Assembly: GCA_044221805.1 (NCBI GenBank)
Contig: JBGAOK010000010.1
Location: 1-54,680 of the forward strand
DNA from: Meridianimarinicoccus sp044221805
GTDB taxonomy: Bacteria; Pseudomonadota; Alphaproteobacteria; Rhodobacterales; Rhodobacteraceae
Direction: 5' to 3'
DNA: 54,680 nucleotides
In this document: positions 7,480 through 15,723 of the stretch, piece by piece
Layout of the letters: every line of letters starts with the position of its first letter
How positions within the stretch are numbered: the stretch's first letter is position 1
Program-made: the position numbers and the translations under genes
The notes under the pieces: generated by a model
The model's input: only the letters and a program-made list of their open reading frames with translations
Databases searched by the model: none
What the model was told of the DNA's origin: nothing

Positions 7480-9156
7480 TCAGTCGCCTTTCAGCGCCGC
7501 GCCAAGGATGTCGCCCAGCGAGGCACCCGAATCCGAGGATCCGTACTGCTGCACGGCTTCCTGCTCCTCGGCGATCTCGCGGGCCTTGATCGACAGGCCC
7601 AGACGGCGGGTCTTCGGGTCGATGTTGGTCACGCGGGCGTCGACCTTGGTGCCGATCTGGAAGCGCTCGGGGCGCTGTTCCGCCCGGTCGCGGCTCAGGT
7701 CCGAGCGGCGGATGAAGGATTTCGCGCCCTCGTAGGACACTTCGATCCCGCCATCCTCGATCGCGGTCACCTCGACGGTCACCACCGAGCCACGCTTCAC
7801 GCCGCTGATCGCCTCGGCGAAGGGATCGCCTTCGACCGACTTGATCGAGAGCGAGATCCGCTCCTTGTCGGTGTCGACCTCGGTGACCACGGCCTTGACC
7901 ACGTCGCCCTTGCGGTAGTTGCCGATGACGTCCTCGCCCCGGCCCTGCCAGGTGAGGTCGCTGAGGTGCACCATGCCGTCGATGTCGTCGTCGAGGCCCA
8001 CGAACAGACCGAATTCGGTGATGTTCTTGACTTCGCCTTCGACGATCGAGCCGACCGGGTGCTTCTCTTCGAAGACTTCCCACGGGTTGCGCATGGTCTG
8101 CTTGAGGCCGAGCGACACCCGGCGCTTGGCCGAGTCGATCTCCAGCACCATGACTTCCACTTCCTGCGAGGTGGAGACGATCTTGCCGGGATGCACGTTC
8201 TTCTTGGTCCAGGACATTTCCGAGACGTGGACCAGGCCCTCGACCCCCGGCTCCAGCTCCACGAAGGCGCCGTAGTCGGTGATGTTGGTGACGCGGCCGG
8301 TATGGACCGAGTTCAGCGGATACTTCGAGGCCACCGAATCCCACGGATCGTCCAGCAGCTGCTTCATGCCGAGGCTGATGCGGTGGGTTTCCTTGTTGAC
8401 CTTGACGACCTGGACCTTGACGGTCTCGCCGATGGCCAGGATCTCGGAGGGGTGGTTGACCCGGCGCCAGGCCATGTCGGTGACGTGCAGCAGGCCGTCC
8501 ACGCCGCCCAGGTCCACGAACGCCCCGTATTCGGTGATGTTCTTGACGACGCCGTCGACGATGTCGCCTTCGGTCAGCTTGGCGATGACTTCCGCGCGCT
8601 GTTCGGCGCGGCTTTCTTCCAGGATCGCGCGGCGCGAGACCACGATGTTGCCACGGCGGCGGTCCATCTTCAGGATCTGGAAGGGCTGCTTCAGACCCAT
8701 CAGCGGGCCGGCGTCACGCACCGGACGCACATCGACCTGGCTGCCCGGCAGGAAGGCCACGGCACCGCCCAGATCGACGGTGAAGCCACCCTTGACGCGG
8801 CCGAAGATCGCGCCTTCGACGCGGTTCTCGTCGGCATAGGCCTTTTCCAGACGGTCCCACGCGGCTTCGCGGCGGGCCATCTCGCGGCTGATCACCGCTT
8901 CGCCCCGCGCGTTCTCGACCTGGCGGAGGTAGACTTCCACCTCGTCGCCCACGGCGATGTCCGGCGCTTCGCCCGGGTTGGCGAATTCCTTCAGATCGAC
9001 GCGGCCTTCCATCTTGTAGCCGACGTCGATGATGGCCTGGCCCGCCTCGATGGCGATCACACGGCCCTTCACGACGGAACCTTCTTCCGGCGTGTCGATC
9101 TCGAAGCTTTCGTTGAGGAGGGCTTCGAATTCCTCCATGGTCGATTTCTGAGCCAA
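7480..9156 (-). CDS. rpsA: 30S ribosomal protein S1
   Basis: 558 residues with six S1/OB-fold RNA-binding repeats at about 24-92, 109-175, 195-265, 280-350, 367-440 and 455-525. They are recognisable by recurrent VKNITEYGAFVDLGG and GLLHVTDM type motifs. S1 anchors mRNA on the 30S subunit during initiation. The start is a TTG at 9156 (MAQKSTMEEFEALL), chosen because MAQK-MEEFEALL is the conserved alphaproteobacterial N-terminus; the alternative ATG is six codons later. An AAGGA sequence lies upstream. The cmk-rpsA order is conserved across proteobacteria. Confidence 0.97.
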   Translation of the reverse strand: MAQKSTMEEFEALLNESFEIDTPEEGSVVKGRVIAIEAGQAIIDVGYKMEGRVDLKEFANPGEAPDIAVGDEVEVYLRQVENARGEAVISREMARREAAWDRLEKAYADENRVEGAIFGRVKGGFTVDLGGAVAFLPGSQVDVRPVRDAGPLMGLKQPFQILKMDRRRGNIVVSRRAILEESRAEQRAEVIAKLTEGDIVDGVVKNITEYGAFVDLGGVDGLLHVTDMAWRRVNHPSEILAIGETVKVQVVKVNKETHRISLGMKQLLDDPWDSVASKYPLNSVHTGRVTNITDYGAFVELEPGVEGLVHVSEMSWTKKNVHPGKIVSTSQEVEVMVLEIDSAKRRVSLGLKQTMRNPWEVFEEKHPVGSIVEGEVKNITEFGLFVGLDDDIDGMVHLSDLTWQGRGEDVIGNYRKGDVVKAVVTEVDTDKERISLSIKSVEGDPFAEAISGVKRGSVVTVEVTAIEDGGIEVSYEGAKSFIRRSDLSRDRAEQRPERFQIGTKVDARVTNIDPKTRRLGLSIKAREIAEEQEAVQQYGSSDSGASLGDILGAALKGD

Positions 9157-9330
9157 GGCTGTCAGTTTCCTTCTTGAGCTTTGCGGGCCGGGCGGTTGTC
9201 TCCGCCGGTCTTTGGGGGTTTGTCAGCCGCAGAAAGGTGGGGACGGTCCCGAAAACAACAAGGGCCGGTGGTGTCCCGACCCTCTCGTCCTCAAGCGTCC
9301 CGGCTTCTTGCGGCCTGTTCGATGGCGCGC

Positions 9331-9359
9331 CGTATAGGCGCAGCAGCGCGAAAAGGCAA
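9331..9359 (-). promoter_or_regulatory. Putative sigma-70-type promoter of rpsA
   Basis: On the minus strand TTGCCT (9359-9354) and TATACG (9336-9331) are separated by exactly 17 bp. They lie ~175 bp before the rpsA start, in the 262-bp cmk-rpsA spacer. This implies an rpsA transcript independent of cmk with a long leader, where S1 autoregulation could act (inference). Confidence 0.5.
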
Positions 9360-9418
9360 GCCGGAAAGGGCCGCCGGTGCCGGGCGGCGGGTGGCGGCAG
9401 GTCCTCCGGGGGACGCGC

Positions 9419-10036
9419 TCAGCGGCCCAGCCGCAGCTCGACCGCGGCGATGGCGGCGGCGACCGCCTCGTCGATGCTCATCAGCGTGGTGTCAAGGATC
9501 AGCGCATCCTCGGCCGGCTTCAGTGGCGCGGTGGCGCGCTGGCTGTCGCGCCGGTCGCGGGCGGTCAGGTCGTCCAGCACGTCGGCCAGGGTCAGATCCG
9601 GGTCGCTCACCACCAGTTCGGCCAGGCGGCGCTCGGCGCGGGTGGCGTCTTCGGCGGTGATGAAGAGCTTCACCTCGGCCTCGGGACAGATCACGGTGCC
9701 GATGTCGCGGCCGTCGAGGACCGCGCCGCCGTCCTGGCGGGCGAAGCTGCGCTGGAAGGCTGTCAGCGCCGCGCGCACCTCGGGCATGGCGGCGACCCGG
9801 CTGGCCGCCTGCCCGGCTTCGCCGCTGCGCAGGTCGTCGCGGGCAAGGTCCTGTTGCGAAAGGCTTTCCGCCGCCTCAAGCGGCGCCATGCCGGCGGCCA
9901 CCTTGGCCCCGGTAGCGCGATAGAGCAGCCCGGTATCCAGATGGGGGAAGCCGAAATGGGCCGCCAGCGCCCGGCTGATCGTGCCCTTGCCGGCCGCGGC
10001 CGGCCCGTCGATGGCGATGGTGAAGCTGCCCTGCAC
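9419..10036 (-). CDS. cmk: (d)CMP kinase
   Basis: Phosphorylates CMP and dCMP with ATP. 205 residues. The P-loop GPAAAGKGT is at 11-19. FGFPHLDTGLLYRATG, the DGRDIGTVICPEAEVKLFITA segment, ERRLAEL, and RDRRDSQRATAPLKPAEDALILDTT follow as in the family. The start is a GTG at 10036 (MQGSFTIAIDGP) with a GGGGGAA sequence upstream. It lies immediately upstream of rpsA. The 11-bp repeat array lies 25-68 bp before its start. Confidence 0.95.
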   Translation of the reverse strand: MQGSFTIAIDGPAAAGKGTISRALAAHFGFPHLDTGLLYRATGAKVAAGMAPLEAAESLSQQDLARDDLRSGEAGQAASRVAAMPEVRAALTAFQRSFARQDGGAVLDGRDIGTVICPEAEVKLFITAEDATRAERRLAELVVSDPDLTLADVLDDLTARDRRDSQRATAPLKPAEDALILDTTLMSIDEAVAAAIAAVELRLGR

Positions 10037-10060
10037 GCCGGTTCCCCCTGAATCTGCCGT

Positions 10061-10104
10061 GTCGGAGTCCTGTCGGAGTCCTGTAGGTTTTCTGTAGGAG
10101 TCTT
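10061..10104. repeat. 11-bp-period repeat array, four units
   Basis: Units start at 10061, 10072, 10083 and 10094. Two are identical (GTCGGAGTCCT), one is the T-rich variant GTAGGTTTTCT, and one reads GTAGGAGTCTT. It lies between the end of the creatininase gene and the cmk start. Same family as the arrays at 279-322 and 52726-52769. Confidence 0.85.
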
Positions 10105-10159
10105 CGCCGCTGGCCGGCGCGAAGGCAAGCCGGGCGGTGCCAATGGTTTCGGGCGCCGA

Positions 10160-10948
10160 TCAGGCGCCCGGCACCGGGTCGAGGCCCGCCAGCGGCATCG
10201 TCTTCACCCGGCCCAGCAGGTCGATGAAGCCCGCCACCTGATGCGCCGCCACCGCATGGCCCTTCGCCGCCGTCGCCCGCGAGGCATCGCCGACCACGCC
10301 TTCGGGGTTCAGGTCGGTGGCGATCCAGCCATAGGACAGCGGCCCCACCGGGGGAATCGCCCCGGTCTCGGCGGTCGAGCGGAAATCGGCGGCCCGGGAC
10401 ATGTCGACGGTGCCGGGGCGGAATGCCAGCATCAGCGAGGTTTCCACGTCGCCGCCATGGATGCCGAAGCGCAGCTCGTCCGAGGCAAACAGGCCGTCGG
10501 GATGGCCGAAGCCGCTCCACTGGCACTTCACCGCCAGCATGCCGGCCCGGACCCGCAGTTCCCGCGAGAGGATCGAGACCAGGTCGAGGTTGCCGCCATG
10601 GGAATTGACGATGACGATCTTGCGCACCCCGGCGCGGGCCACCGAGAGGCCGATCTCGACCCAGGCCGCCAGCGCGGTCGCCGCGGTCAGGGTCAGGGTC
10701 CCGGCGGCGAACAGGTGTTCGTTCGACTTCCCCACCGCCTGCACCGGCAGGATGCGCAGGTCCAGATCGGCGGGCGCTTGCCGGCGCAGTTCGGCCAGCA
10801 TGCCCTCGGCGATAGCCATGTCGGTGCCGACCGGCAGGTGCGGCCCGTGCTGTTCGATCGCCGCCGTGGGCAGGATGGCGATCACGCTTTCGGGGTCGAG
10901 CCCGTCGAATTCCGCCGCGCGGTAGTCTGCCCAGTCGAGCCGCCTCAT
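10160..10948 (-). CDS. Creatininase-family amidohydrolase
   Basis: 262-residue metal-dependent amidohydrolase. Metal-site motifs are AAIEQHGPHLPVGTD (Glu32, His34, Asp43) and VNSHGGN (His117), followed by GIHGGDVETSLML with a further Glu. The family opens cyclic amides or hydrolyses formamides (creatinine, formylaminopyrimidines, mycofactocin precursor), so creatinine itself need not be the substrate. It is the last gene of the operon beginning at 18497 and overlaps the dioxygenase reading frame by 4 bp (ATGA). In that context it is best read as the ring-opening or deformylating step (inference). Confidence 0.88.
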   Translation of the reverse strand: MRRLDWADYRAAEFDGLDPESVIAILPTAAIEQHGPHLPVGTDMAIAEGMLAELRRQAPADLDLRILPVQAVGKSNEHLFAAGTLTLTAATALAAWVEIGLSVARAGVRKIVIVNSHGGNLDLVSILSRELRVRAGMLAVKCQWSGFGHPDGLFASDELRFGIHGGDVETSLMLAFRPGTVDMSRAADFRSTAETGAIPPVGPLSYGWIATDLNPEGVVGDASRATAAKGHAVAAHQVAGFIDLLGRVKTMPLAGLDPVPGA

Positions 10949-11779
10949 CCCCTGTCCTCCGTCCGGTAGGTGGCGTCGAGCCGCGAGCGGAGATAGTCCG
11001 CGCCGGTGACGGGCGGGTACCTCGCGGCGCCGGTCCCGGGCAGGGCCGCGATCACCGCATCGGGGTTCGGATCGAGGAAGAAGGCGACGCTGCGCCGCCG
11101 GCGCTTCGGTGGCAGCACCCGGTGCGGCGTCGAGACGTAGATGTCGTTGGTCCACCGCATCAGGCAGTCGCCGATATTCACCACGAAGGCGCCGTCCAGA
11201 TGCGGCACGTCGATCCAGTCGCCGCCGCGCGGCCGCGCCTGCAGCCCCGGCTCGCCATCGGTCATCAGCAGCGTGATCGAGCCGTAGTCGGTATGGGCGC
11301 CGGCCCCGATCTCGCCCGCGGCGCCGGTTGCCGGGGGATAGTGGAGCAGCCGGAGCGTCGCCATCGGCTCGGTGAAGAAGGGGGCGAAATGGTCCTCGGC
11401 CAGACCGAGGTCCCGGGCGAAGGCGCGGTGCAGCCCCACCCCCAGCGACAGGCAGGCATCGTAGTAAGCCAGCAGGGTCTCGCGGAACCCGGGCAGGTCG
11501 GGCCAGACGTTCACCCCTCGGAACGCCTCGCCCGCCACCACGCGCGGATCCCGCGGCGACAGGTCGAAGCCGATGTTGAAGGCCTCCTTGCGGTCGACCT
11601 GACCCGAGGCCTCGTCCAGCCGCTCGAGCCCCAGGGCGGCCCAGCCCCGGTTGTGCGGGCTGAGCGAGATTGCGAGCCCGGCCTTCCCGGCCGCGGGCAG
11701 GCCGAAGAAGCGGTCGGCTTCGGCCAGGACCGCGGCAACCAGCTCGCCGCTGACCGGGTGGAACCGGATCGCCGGTCAT
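10945..11779 (-). pseudogene. 2OG-Fe(II) dioxygenase, isopenicillin-N-synthase/thymine-hydroxylase type, apparently frameshifted at the N-terminus
   Basis: The catalytic jelly roll is intact. It has the iron ligands HTD (GAGAHTDYGS) and a distal His (VSTPHRVLP), plus the 2-oxoglutarate RxS motif in RRSVAFFL. Upstream the same frame stays open (HPVSGELVAAVLAEADRFFGLP) back to the stop codon of the preceding gene but contains no ATG, GTG or TTG before 11541. The ATG expected from operon style (11779, ATGA overlap) begins MTGDPVP, matching the family start before VIDLS, but in another frame. About 30 codons seem deleted out of frame. If translation starts at GTG 11541 the product is 198 residues and lacks its N-terminal third. 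Confidence 0.7.
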
Positions 11780-12408
11780 GCCGGCTGGGCCTTCGCCTGC
11801 CTGCCCGCGCCTGCGCCCGCGAAGCGGTCGACCTTCGCCGCCACCCGCGCCAGATGCCGGGCGCGGCTGTCCGGGGTCGAACTGTCCATCAGGTAATGGG
11901 CCGCGAAGGCGGTCCGGCAGCGCGGCGCGCAGATCAGCCGCACGCCCCTGAGCAGCGTACGCCGCCCCGGCGCGCCGACGAAGGTGGTCAGCCACCACGA
12001 GGCGCCGCAGGTGGTGAAGACCGCCAGTCCGGTGATGTGGGTCAGGCCGGGCCGGATCGTCCGGTTCACGCCGTCGGGCATCAGAAAGGCCAGCCCCGGC
12101 ACCAGCACCCGGTCGAGCCAGCCTTTCAGTCGTGCCGGAAGCCCGTACCACCAGGTCGGATAGACGAAGACCAGCGTGTTGCACCATCTCAGCAGGGCGG
12201 CATGGTCGGCCACGGCAAGGGTGTTCCGGGCGAGATCCTCGTAGAGGTCCAGCTCGGCCCGGTCGAGGATCGGGTCGAACCCGTCGGCATAAACATCGAC
12301 CACGCGGATCTCGGCCCCTGCGAGGGCAAGGCGCGCCGTCACCACGTCGCGCACCGCAGCGGTGAAGCTGTCCGGGTTCGGGTGGCAATAGATCACAAGC
12401 GCACGCAT
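11776..12408 (-). CDS. NAD(P)H-quinone oxidoreductase, flavodoxin-like fold (first copy)
   Basis: 210 residues. The N-terminus MRALVIYCHPNPDSFTAAV is the flavin-phosphate loop of the NQO1/MdaB/KefF group. VDVYADGFDPILDRAELDLYED and FVYPTWWYGLPARLKGWLDRV match the family's flavin-binding loops. It transfers hydride from NAD(P)H to quinones or other acceptors in the cytoplasm. The ATG (12408-12406) shares a base with the stop of the previous gene (TGATG), indicating coupled translation. It has a 14-residue Ala/Gly/Lys tail that its paralogue next door lacks; the dioxygenase damage begins exactly at its stop codon. Confidence 0.9.
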   Translation of the reverse strand: MRALVIYCHPNPDSFTAAVRDVVTARLALAGAEIRVVDVYADGFDPILDRAELDLYEDLARNTLAVADHAALLRWCNTLVFVYPTWWYGLPARLKGWLDRVLVPGLAFLMPDGVNRTIRPGLTHITGLAVFTTCGASWWLTTFVGAPGRRTLLRGVRLICAPRCRTAFAAHYLMDSSTPDSRARHLARVAAKVDRFAGAGAGRQAKAQPA

Positions 12409-12989
12409 CACAAACGCTCCATCTCGCGGCCCACATGGTCGAGATAGGCCGCGCGGCGGGCCTGGTCGGCGCGGTTCATGTCGTAGAGGGCAAGGTAGCG
12501 CATCCGGTCCGGCCGGCAGACATGCCAGACCGCCCGGGTCACGCATTTCCGCGGCGGGTCGCCGGCCATGATGGCGCGCAGCCGGGTGCCGCCATAGGTC
12601 GTCACCGCGGCCAGCTTGCGCACATGGGTGAGGTTCGGCTTCACCTTGCCGTTTTCCAGCCGGAACGACACGCCGGGCAGGAACACCCGGTCAAGGAAGC
12701 CCTTCAGGATCGCCGGATAGCCGAAGTTCCAGACCGGAAACACCATCACCAGCGCCTCGGCCGCACGCAGCCGGGCGACGTATTCGGCCACCGGCGCGAT
12801 GTTGTCGGGTTCGTCGTGATAGAAGCGCCGTTCCGCCTCGGTCAGGACCGGCTGGAAGCCTTCGGCATAGAGGTCGCAATCGTCCACCTCCCAGCCGCGC
12901 CCCTTCAGGCTGCCCACCACCCGGTCGTGCAGCGCAGCGCCAAGGCTTTCGCCGCAGGGATGGGCGAAGAGGACCAGTGCCCGGGTCAT
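12408..12989 (-). CDS. NAD(P)H-quinone oxidoreductase, flavodoxin-like fold (second copy)
   Basis: 193 residues, clearly paralogous to the next gene in the operon. MTRALVLFAHPCGESLGAAL is the flavin-phosphate loop, and DLYAEGFQPVLTEAERRFYHD and MVFPVWNFGYPAILKGFLDRVFLPG follow. The two copies may form a heterodimer, or each may serve one oxidative step of the pathway; sequence alone cannot tell. Its ATG overlaps the stop of the FAD oxidoreductase gene (ATGA), and its stop overlaps the start of the next gene. Confidence 0.9.
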   Translation of the reverse strand: MTRALVLFAHPCGESLGAALHDRVVGSLKGRGWEVDDCDLYAEGFQPVLTEAERRFYHDEPDNIAPVAEYVARLRAAEALVMVFPVWNFGYPAILKGFLDRVFLPGVSFRLENGKVKPNLTHVRKLAAVTTYGGTRLRAIMAGDPPRKCVTRAVWHVCRPDRMRYLALYDMNRADQARRAAYLDHVGREMERL

Positions 12990-14386
12990 CGCGCGCCCTG
13001 CAGCCCGGGCCAGACATACATCCGGTCATAGGCCCAGTCCGGATCGTCCCAGGCGATCATCTTGCCGGGGTTCAAGAGGCCCTTGGGGTCGGCCTCGCGC
13101 TTGAAGGCGAGCTGGCGATCGTCGACGGTCTGCCGGCCGCCTTCCTCCAGCGTGTAGCGGTGCGGGTTGAAGATCATCGCACCGGCCTCCTCGTGCAGGC
13201 GGATGATCTCGTCCAGCCGCGCCTCGGTGGTGAACTTCACCAGCGACAGGCCGGCGAAGCAGACCTTGCCGCCCTCGCGGATCACTTCCAGATGCTGCAA
13301 CACCTCGGGGCTGAAGCGGTCGCGGATCTGGGCGACCAGTTTCAGGTGATCGGGGGAGCCGTAGCGGACCTGCAGGTAGGTAATCGACGGATCCACCTTC
13401 AGCGCCCTCAGCGTGGTGTGGTTCCAGGCATATTCGAAGACCAGCCCCGGGGTGCGCGGCCAGTCGTCGGCATCCGAGCGGTAGATCAGCCGGGCCTCGG
13501 GGTGGCGGCCGAGGAAGGTGAGGAAGCCGTCCATGGCGTGCGGCGCCACCATCAGCGCGACCAGATGGTCGCCCTCGTCCACATGGGGCTTCACCCGCGG
13601 GAAGTAGTCATGCGCCGTCGGCGCCTCGAACACCGAGGCGAGCTTGATCAGGATGCCGTCCTGCCGGGCCAGATCCTCGGCAAAGGTGGCGGCTTCCATG
13701 AAGTCGCGGAAGGACAGGAAGACGCCGGTCCAGTCATAGGCCGGGGCGAGCGGCATCTCGACCTCGGTGATGATGCCGTTGGTGCCATAGGCATGGCTGA
13801 CCCGGGCCAGTTCCTCGCCGCGGAAGTCGAGGATGCGCGGCTCGGCCTCCATGGTCACGACGCGCAGGCGGATGATGTTGCCAAGGTCGCGCAGCGCGCC
13901 CCAGCGGACCGAGCCGACCCCGCCCGAGCCGCCGGCGATGAAGCCGCCGATCGAGGCGGTGGCCCAGGTCGACGAGAACAGCCGCAGTTCCTGCCCGGAT
14001 TCGGCGCGGCAGACCTCGTCCACATCCTTCAGCAGGCAGCCCGGTTCGGCGATGACCCGGCCGGGATGGACCGCGAGCACCCGGTTCAGGTGCTGGAGAT
14101 GCATCACGCAGCCCCCGGCCAGCGGCATCGCCTGGCCGTAATTGCCGGTGCCCGCGCCCCGCACCGTCACCGGCACGTCATGGGCATGGCAGACCTTCAG
14201 CACCTCGATCACCTCGGCCTGGGTGCGGGGCGAGACCACGAAATCGGCCACCACATGGTCCAGCCGGGCCTTCAGCACCGGCGAGTACCAGAAGAAGTCC
14301 CGGCTTTTGGCCCGGATCGCGGTGTCCTTGGTCTCGAGGTCGAGATGGGCGAGGGCGGCGCGGGCGGCGGCGATCTGGGCGGTCAT
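12986..14386 (-). CDS. FAD-binding oxidoreductase (GlcD/PCMH type)
   Basis: 466 residues. The N-terminal PCMH FAD-binding domain has VVADFVVSPRTQAEVIEVLKVC, the FAD-phosphate loop VPVTVRGAGTGNYGQ, the IAEPGCLLKDVD segment and GTNGIITEVEMPL. The C-terminal domain ends in FNPHRYTLEEGG and DPKGLLNPGKMIAWD, typical of the GlcD/lactate dehydrogenase family. It oxidises a hydroxy acid, alcohol or amine-like substrate. The start MTAQIAAARAAL at 14386 overlaps the stop of the amidohydrolase gene by 4 bp. Electrons could pass to the quinone reductases encoded next (inference). Confidence 0.9.
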   Translation of the reverse strand: MTAQIAAARAALAHLDLETKDTAIRAKSRDFFWYSPVLKARLDHVVADFVVSPRTQAEVIEVLKVCHAHDVPVTVRGAGTGNYGQAMPLAGGCVMHLQHLNRVLAVHPGRVIAEPGCLLKDVDEVCRAESGQELRLFSSTWATASIGGFIAGGSGGVGSVRWGALRDLGNIIRLRVVTMEAEPRILDFRGEELARVSHAYGTNGIITEVEMPLAPAYDWTGVFLSFRDFMEAATFAEDLARQDGILIKLASVFEAPTAHDYFPRVKPHVDEGDHLVALMVAPHAMDGFLTFLGRHPEARLIYRSDADDWPRTPGLVFEYAWNHTTLRALKVDPSITYLQVRYGSPDHLKLVAQIRDRFSPEVLQHLEVIREGGKVCFAGLSLVKFTTEARLDEIIRLHEEAGAMIFNPHRYTLEEGGRQTVDDRQLAFKREADPKGLLNPGKMIAWDDPDWAYDRMYVWPGLQGAR

Positions 14387-15648
14387 CGGGTTCCCATCAG
14401 GTGGTCGAGTTCGGCATGGTCGGGCAGGGTGCGGTCGATCGCCTGGCCGGACCTGAGCACGATGCGATCGGATTGCGGGCGGGCGAAGAGTTCGGTCCAG
14501 CTGCGGGCGCGGAAGATCACCAGATCGGCCGGCGCGCCTTCGGCAAGGCTGGGCGCGGGGAAGCCGCAGGCCCGGGCGGGGTTGGCGAGGACGGCACTGA
14601 CCCAGTCGGCGCGGGAATGGTCCAGATGGCCGATCCTTGTCGCCTCGCGCAGCACTTCCAGCATGTCGAGATCGCCATAGGCATAGAACGGGTCGCGGGT
14701 GTTGTCCGAGGCGAAGCTGACGTTGATGCCCCGCGCCGCCGCCTCGTGGACCAGGGTGATGCCGCGGCCGCGCGGGGTGCGGCCCGGGTGGCGGTCCTGC
14801 AGGTAGAGGTTGCACATCGGCAGCGAGACCATGTGCAGACCGGCCCGCGCCACCAGATCGAGGGTGGAAAGCGCGCGGGCCTCGTCCTGGGTCGAAAGCG
14901 AGCAGCAATGGCCGACCACCACCGGGGCGGCGAAGCCGGTCTCGAGCACCGTCTCGGCGATGGCACGCAGGCATTCGGACGCGGGGTCCATGGTCTCGTC
15001 CACATGCAGGTCGGCGGCAAGGCCGCGATCCGCCGCCAGCCGGAAGAAGGCGCGCAGCCGGTCGGTCAGGTCGGGCAGCGGATAGGCGACCATGCCGAGG
15101 ATGCCGCCGGACTCGGCCACCAGATCGGCGGTGCGGCGGTAGGGGCCGTCGGGGTCCACCAGCTCGGCGCCGACGAGGCAGGCGGCCTGCAGCGCGATGC
15201 GCCCTTCCCAGTCGGCGCGGGTCTCGCGGAACACCGCCCAGCTGATGTCGTCCTGGGGCGGGATCGAGTCGAGATGGGTGCGGATCGCGGCGGTGCCGTG
15301 GGCATGGGCCGAGCGCAGGGCAAAATCCATCCGGCTGCGCACGTCGTCGGCCGACCAGTTGGCGGCGCGGTCGGCGGCGACGGTCTGCAGCGCGCCCATG
15401 AAGGTGCCGTCCGGGTTCGGCGCGCGGCCCCAGATATGGCCCTTGTCCAGATGGGTGTGCATGTCGGTGAAGGCGGGCAGCACCATGGCGCCGGCCATAT
15501 CCACCGCCAGCGCCTGGGGCGGGCCGATCCGCCCGCCCACCACCGAGATCTCGGTGCGGACCAGATCGCCGGGCTGGCCCAGAAGGCAGGCCGGAACGGT
15601 CACGTTGGCCAGCGTGAAATCGCCGCTGGGAAGGGTCCGGAAATCCAT
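14383..15648 (-). CDS. Cytosine-deaminase-like amidohydrolase
   Basis: 421 residues of the amidohydrolase superfamily. Metal ligands are in FTDMHTHLDKG (His64, His66). LHVDE, VVVGHCCSLS and FASDNTRDPFYAYGDLDML match cytosine deaminase/CodA-group motifs, and the C-terminal small beta domain (APADLVIFRARS) is present. It deaminates or hydrolyses an N-heterocycle in the cytoplasm; cytosine, isoguanine and aminotriazine derivatives are all processed by relatives, so the substrate is open. It is preceded by a 75-bp gap containing an 11-bp-period repeat, then the ABC permease gene. The ATG is at 15648. Confidence 0.88.
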   Translation of the reverse strand: MDFRTLPSGDFTLANVTVPACLLGQPGDLVRTEISVVGGRIGPPQALAVDMAGAMVLPAFTDMHTHLDKGHIWGRAPNPDGTFMGALQTVAADRAANWSADDVRSRMDFALRSAHAHGTAAIRTHLDSIPPQDDISWAVFRETRADWEGRIALQAACLVGAELVDPDGPYRRTADLVAESGGILGMVAYPLPDLTDRLRAFFRLAADRGLAADLHVDETMDPASECLRAIAETVLETGFAAPVVVGHCCSLSTQDEARALSTLDLVARAGLHMVSLPMCNLYLQDRHPGRTPRGRGITLVHEAAARGINVSFASDNTRDPFYAYGDLDMLEVLREATRIGHLDHSRADWVSAVLANPARACGFPAPSLAEGAPADLVIFRARSWTELFARPQSDRIVLRSGQAIDRTLPDHAELDHLMGTR

Positions 15649-15664
15649 CGTCGGTCCTCGATCT

Positions 15665-15716
15665 GTCGCGGCCAGTCTTGCGGCCCGTCTGCGGCCTATC
15701 TGCGGCCGCTTCCGCG
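15665..15716. repeat. Approximately 11-bp-period GCGGCC repeat inside the operon
   Basis: GCGGCC recurs at 15668, 15680, 15691 and 15702 (spacing 12, 11, 11), two of the copies within TCTGCGGCC units. It fills most of the only sizeable gap between structural genes of the operon, between the permease and the amidohydrolase. It resembles in design, but not in sequence, the other 11-bp arrays. Confidence 0.6.
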
Positions 15717-15723
15717 TCCTGCC

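Noticed and set aside
7333..9177. Open frame of 614 codons opposite rpsA
   Set aside because: Antisense shadow of the S1 gene, His/Asp/Val-rich with no domain.
10160..12436. Open frame of 758 codons suggesting a fused creatininase
   Set aside because: Only 10160-10948 is coding in this frame; the upstream part is an out-of-frame reading of the dioxygenase and quinone reductase genes.
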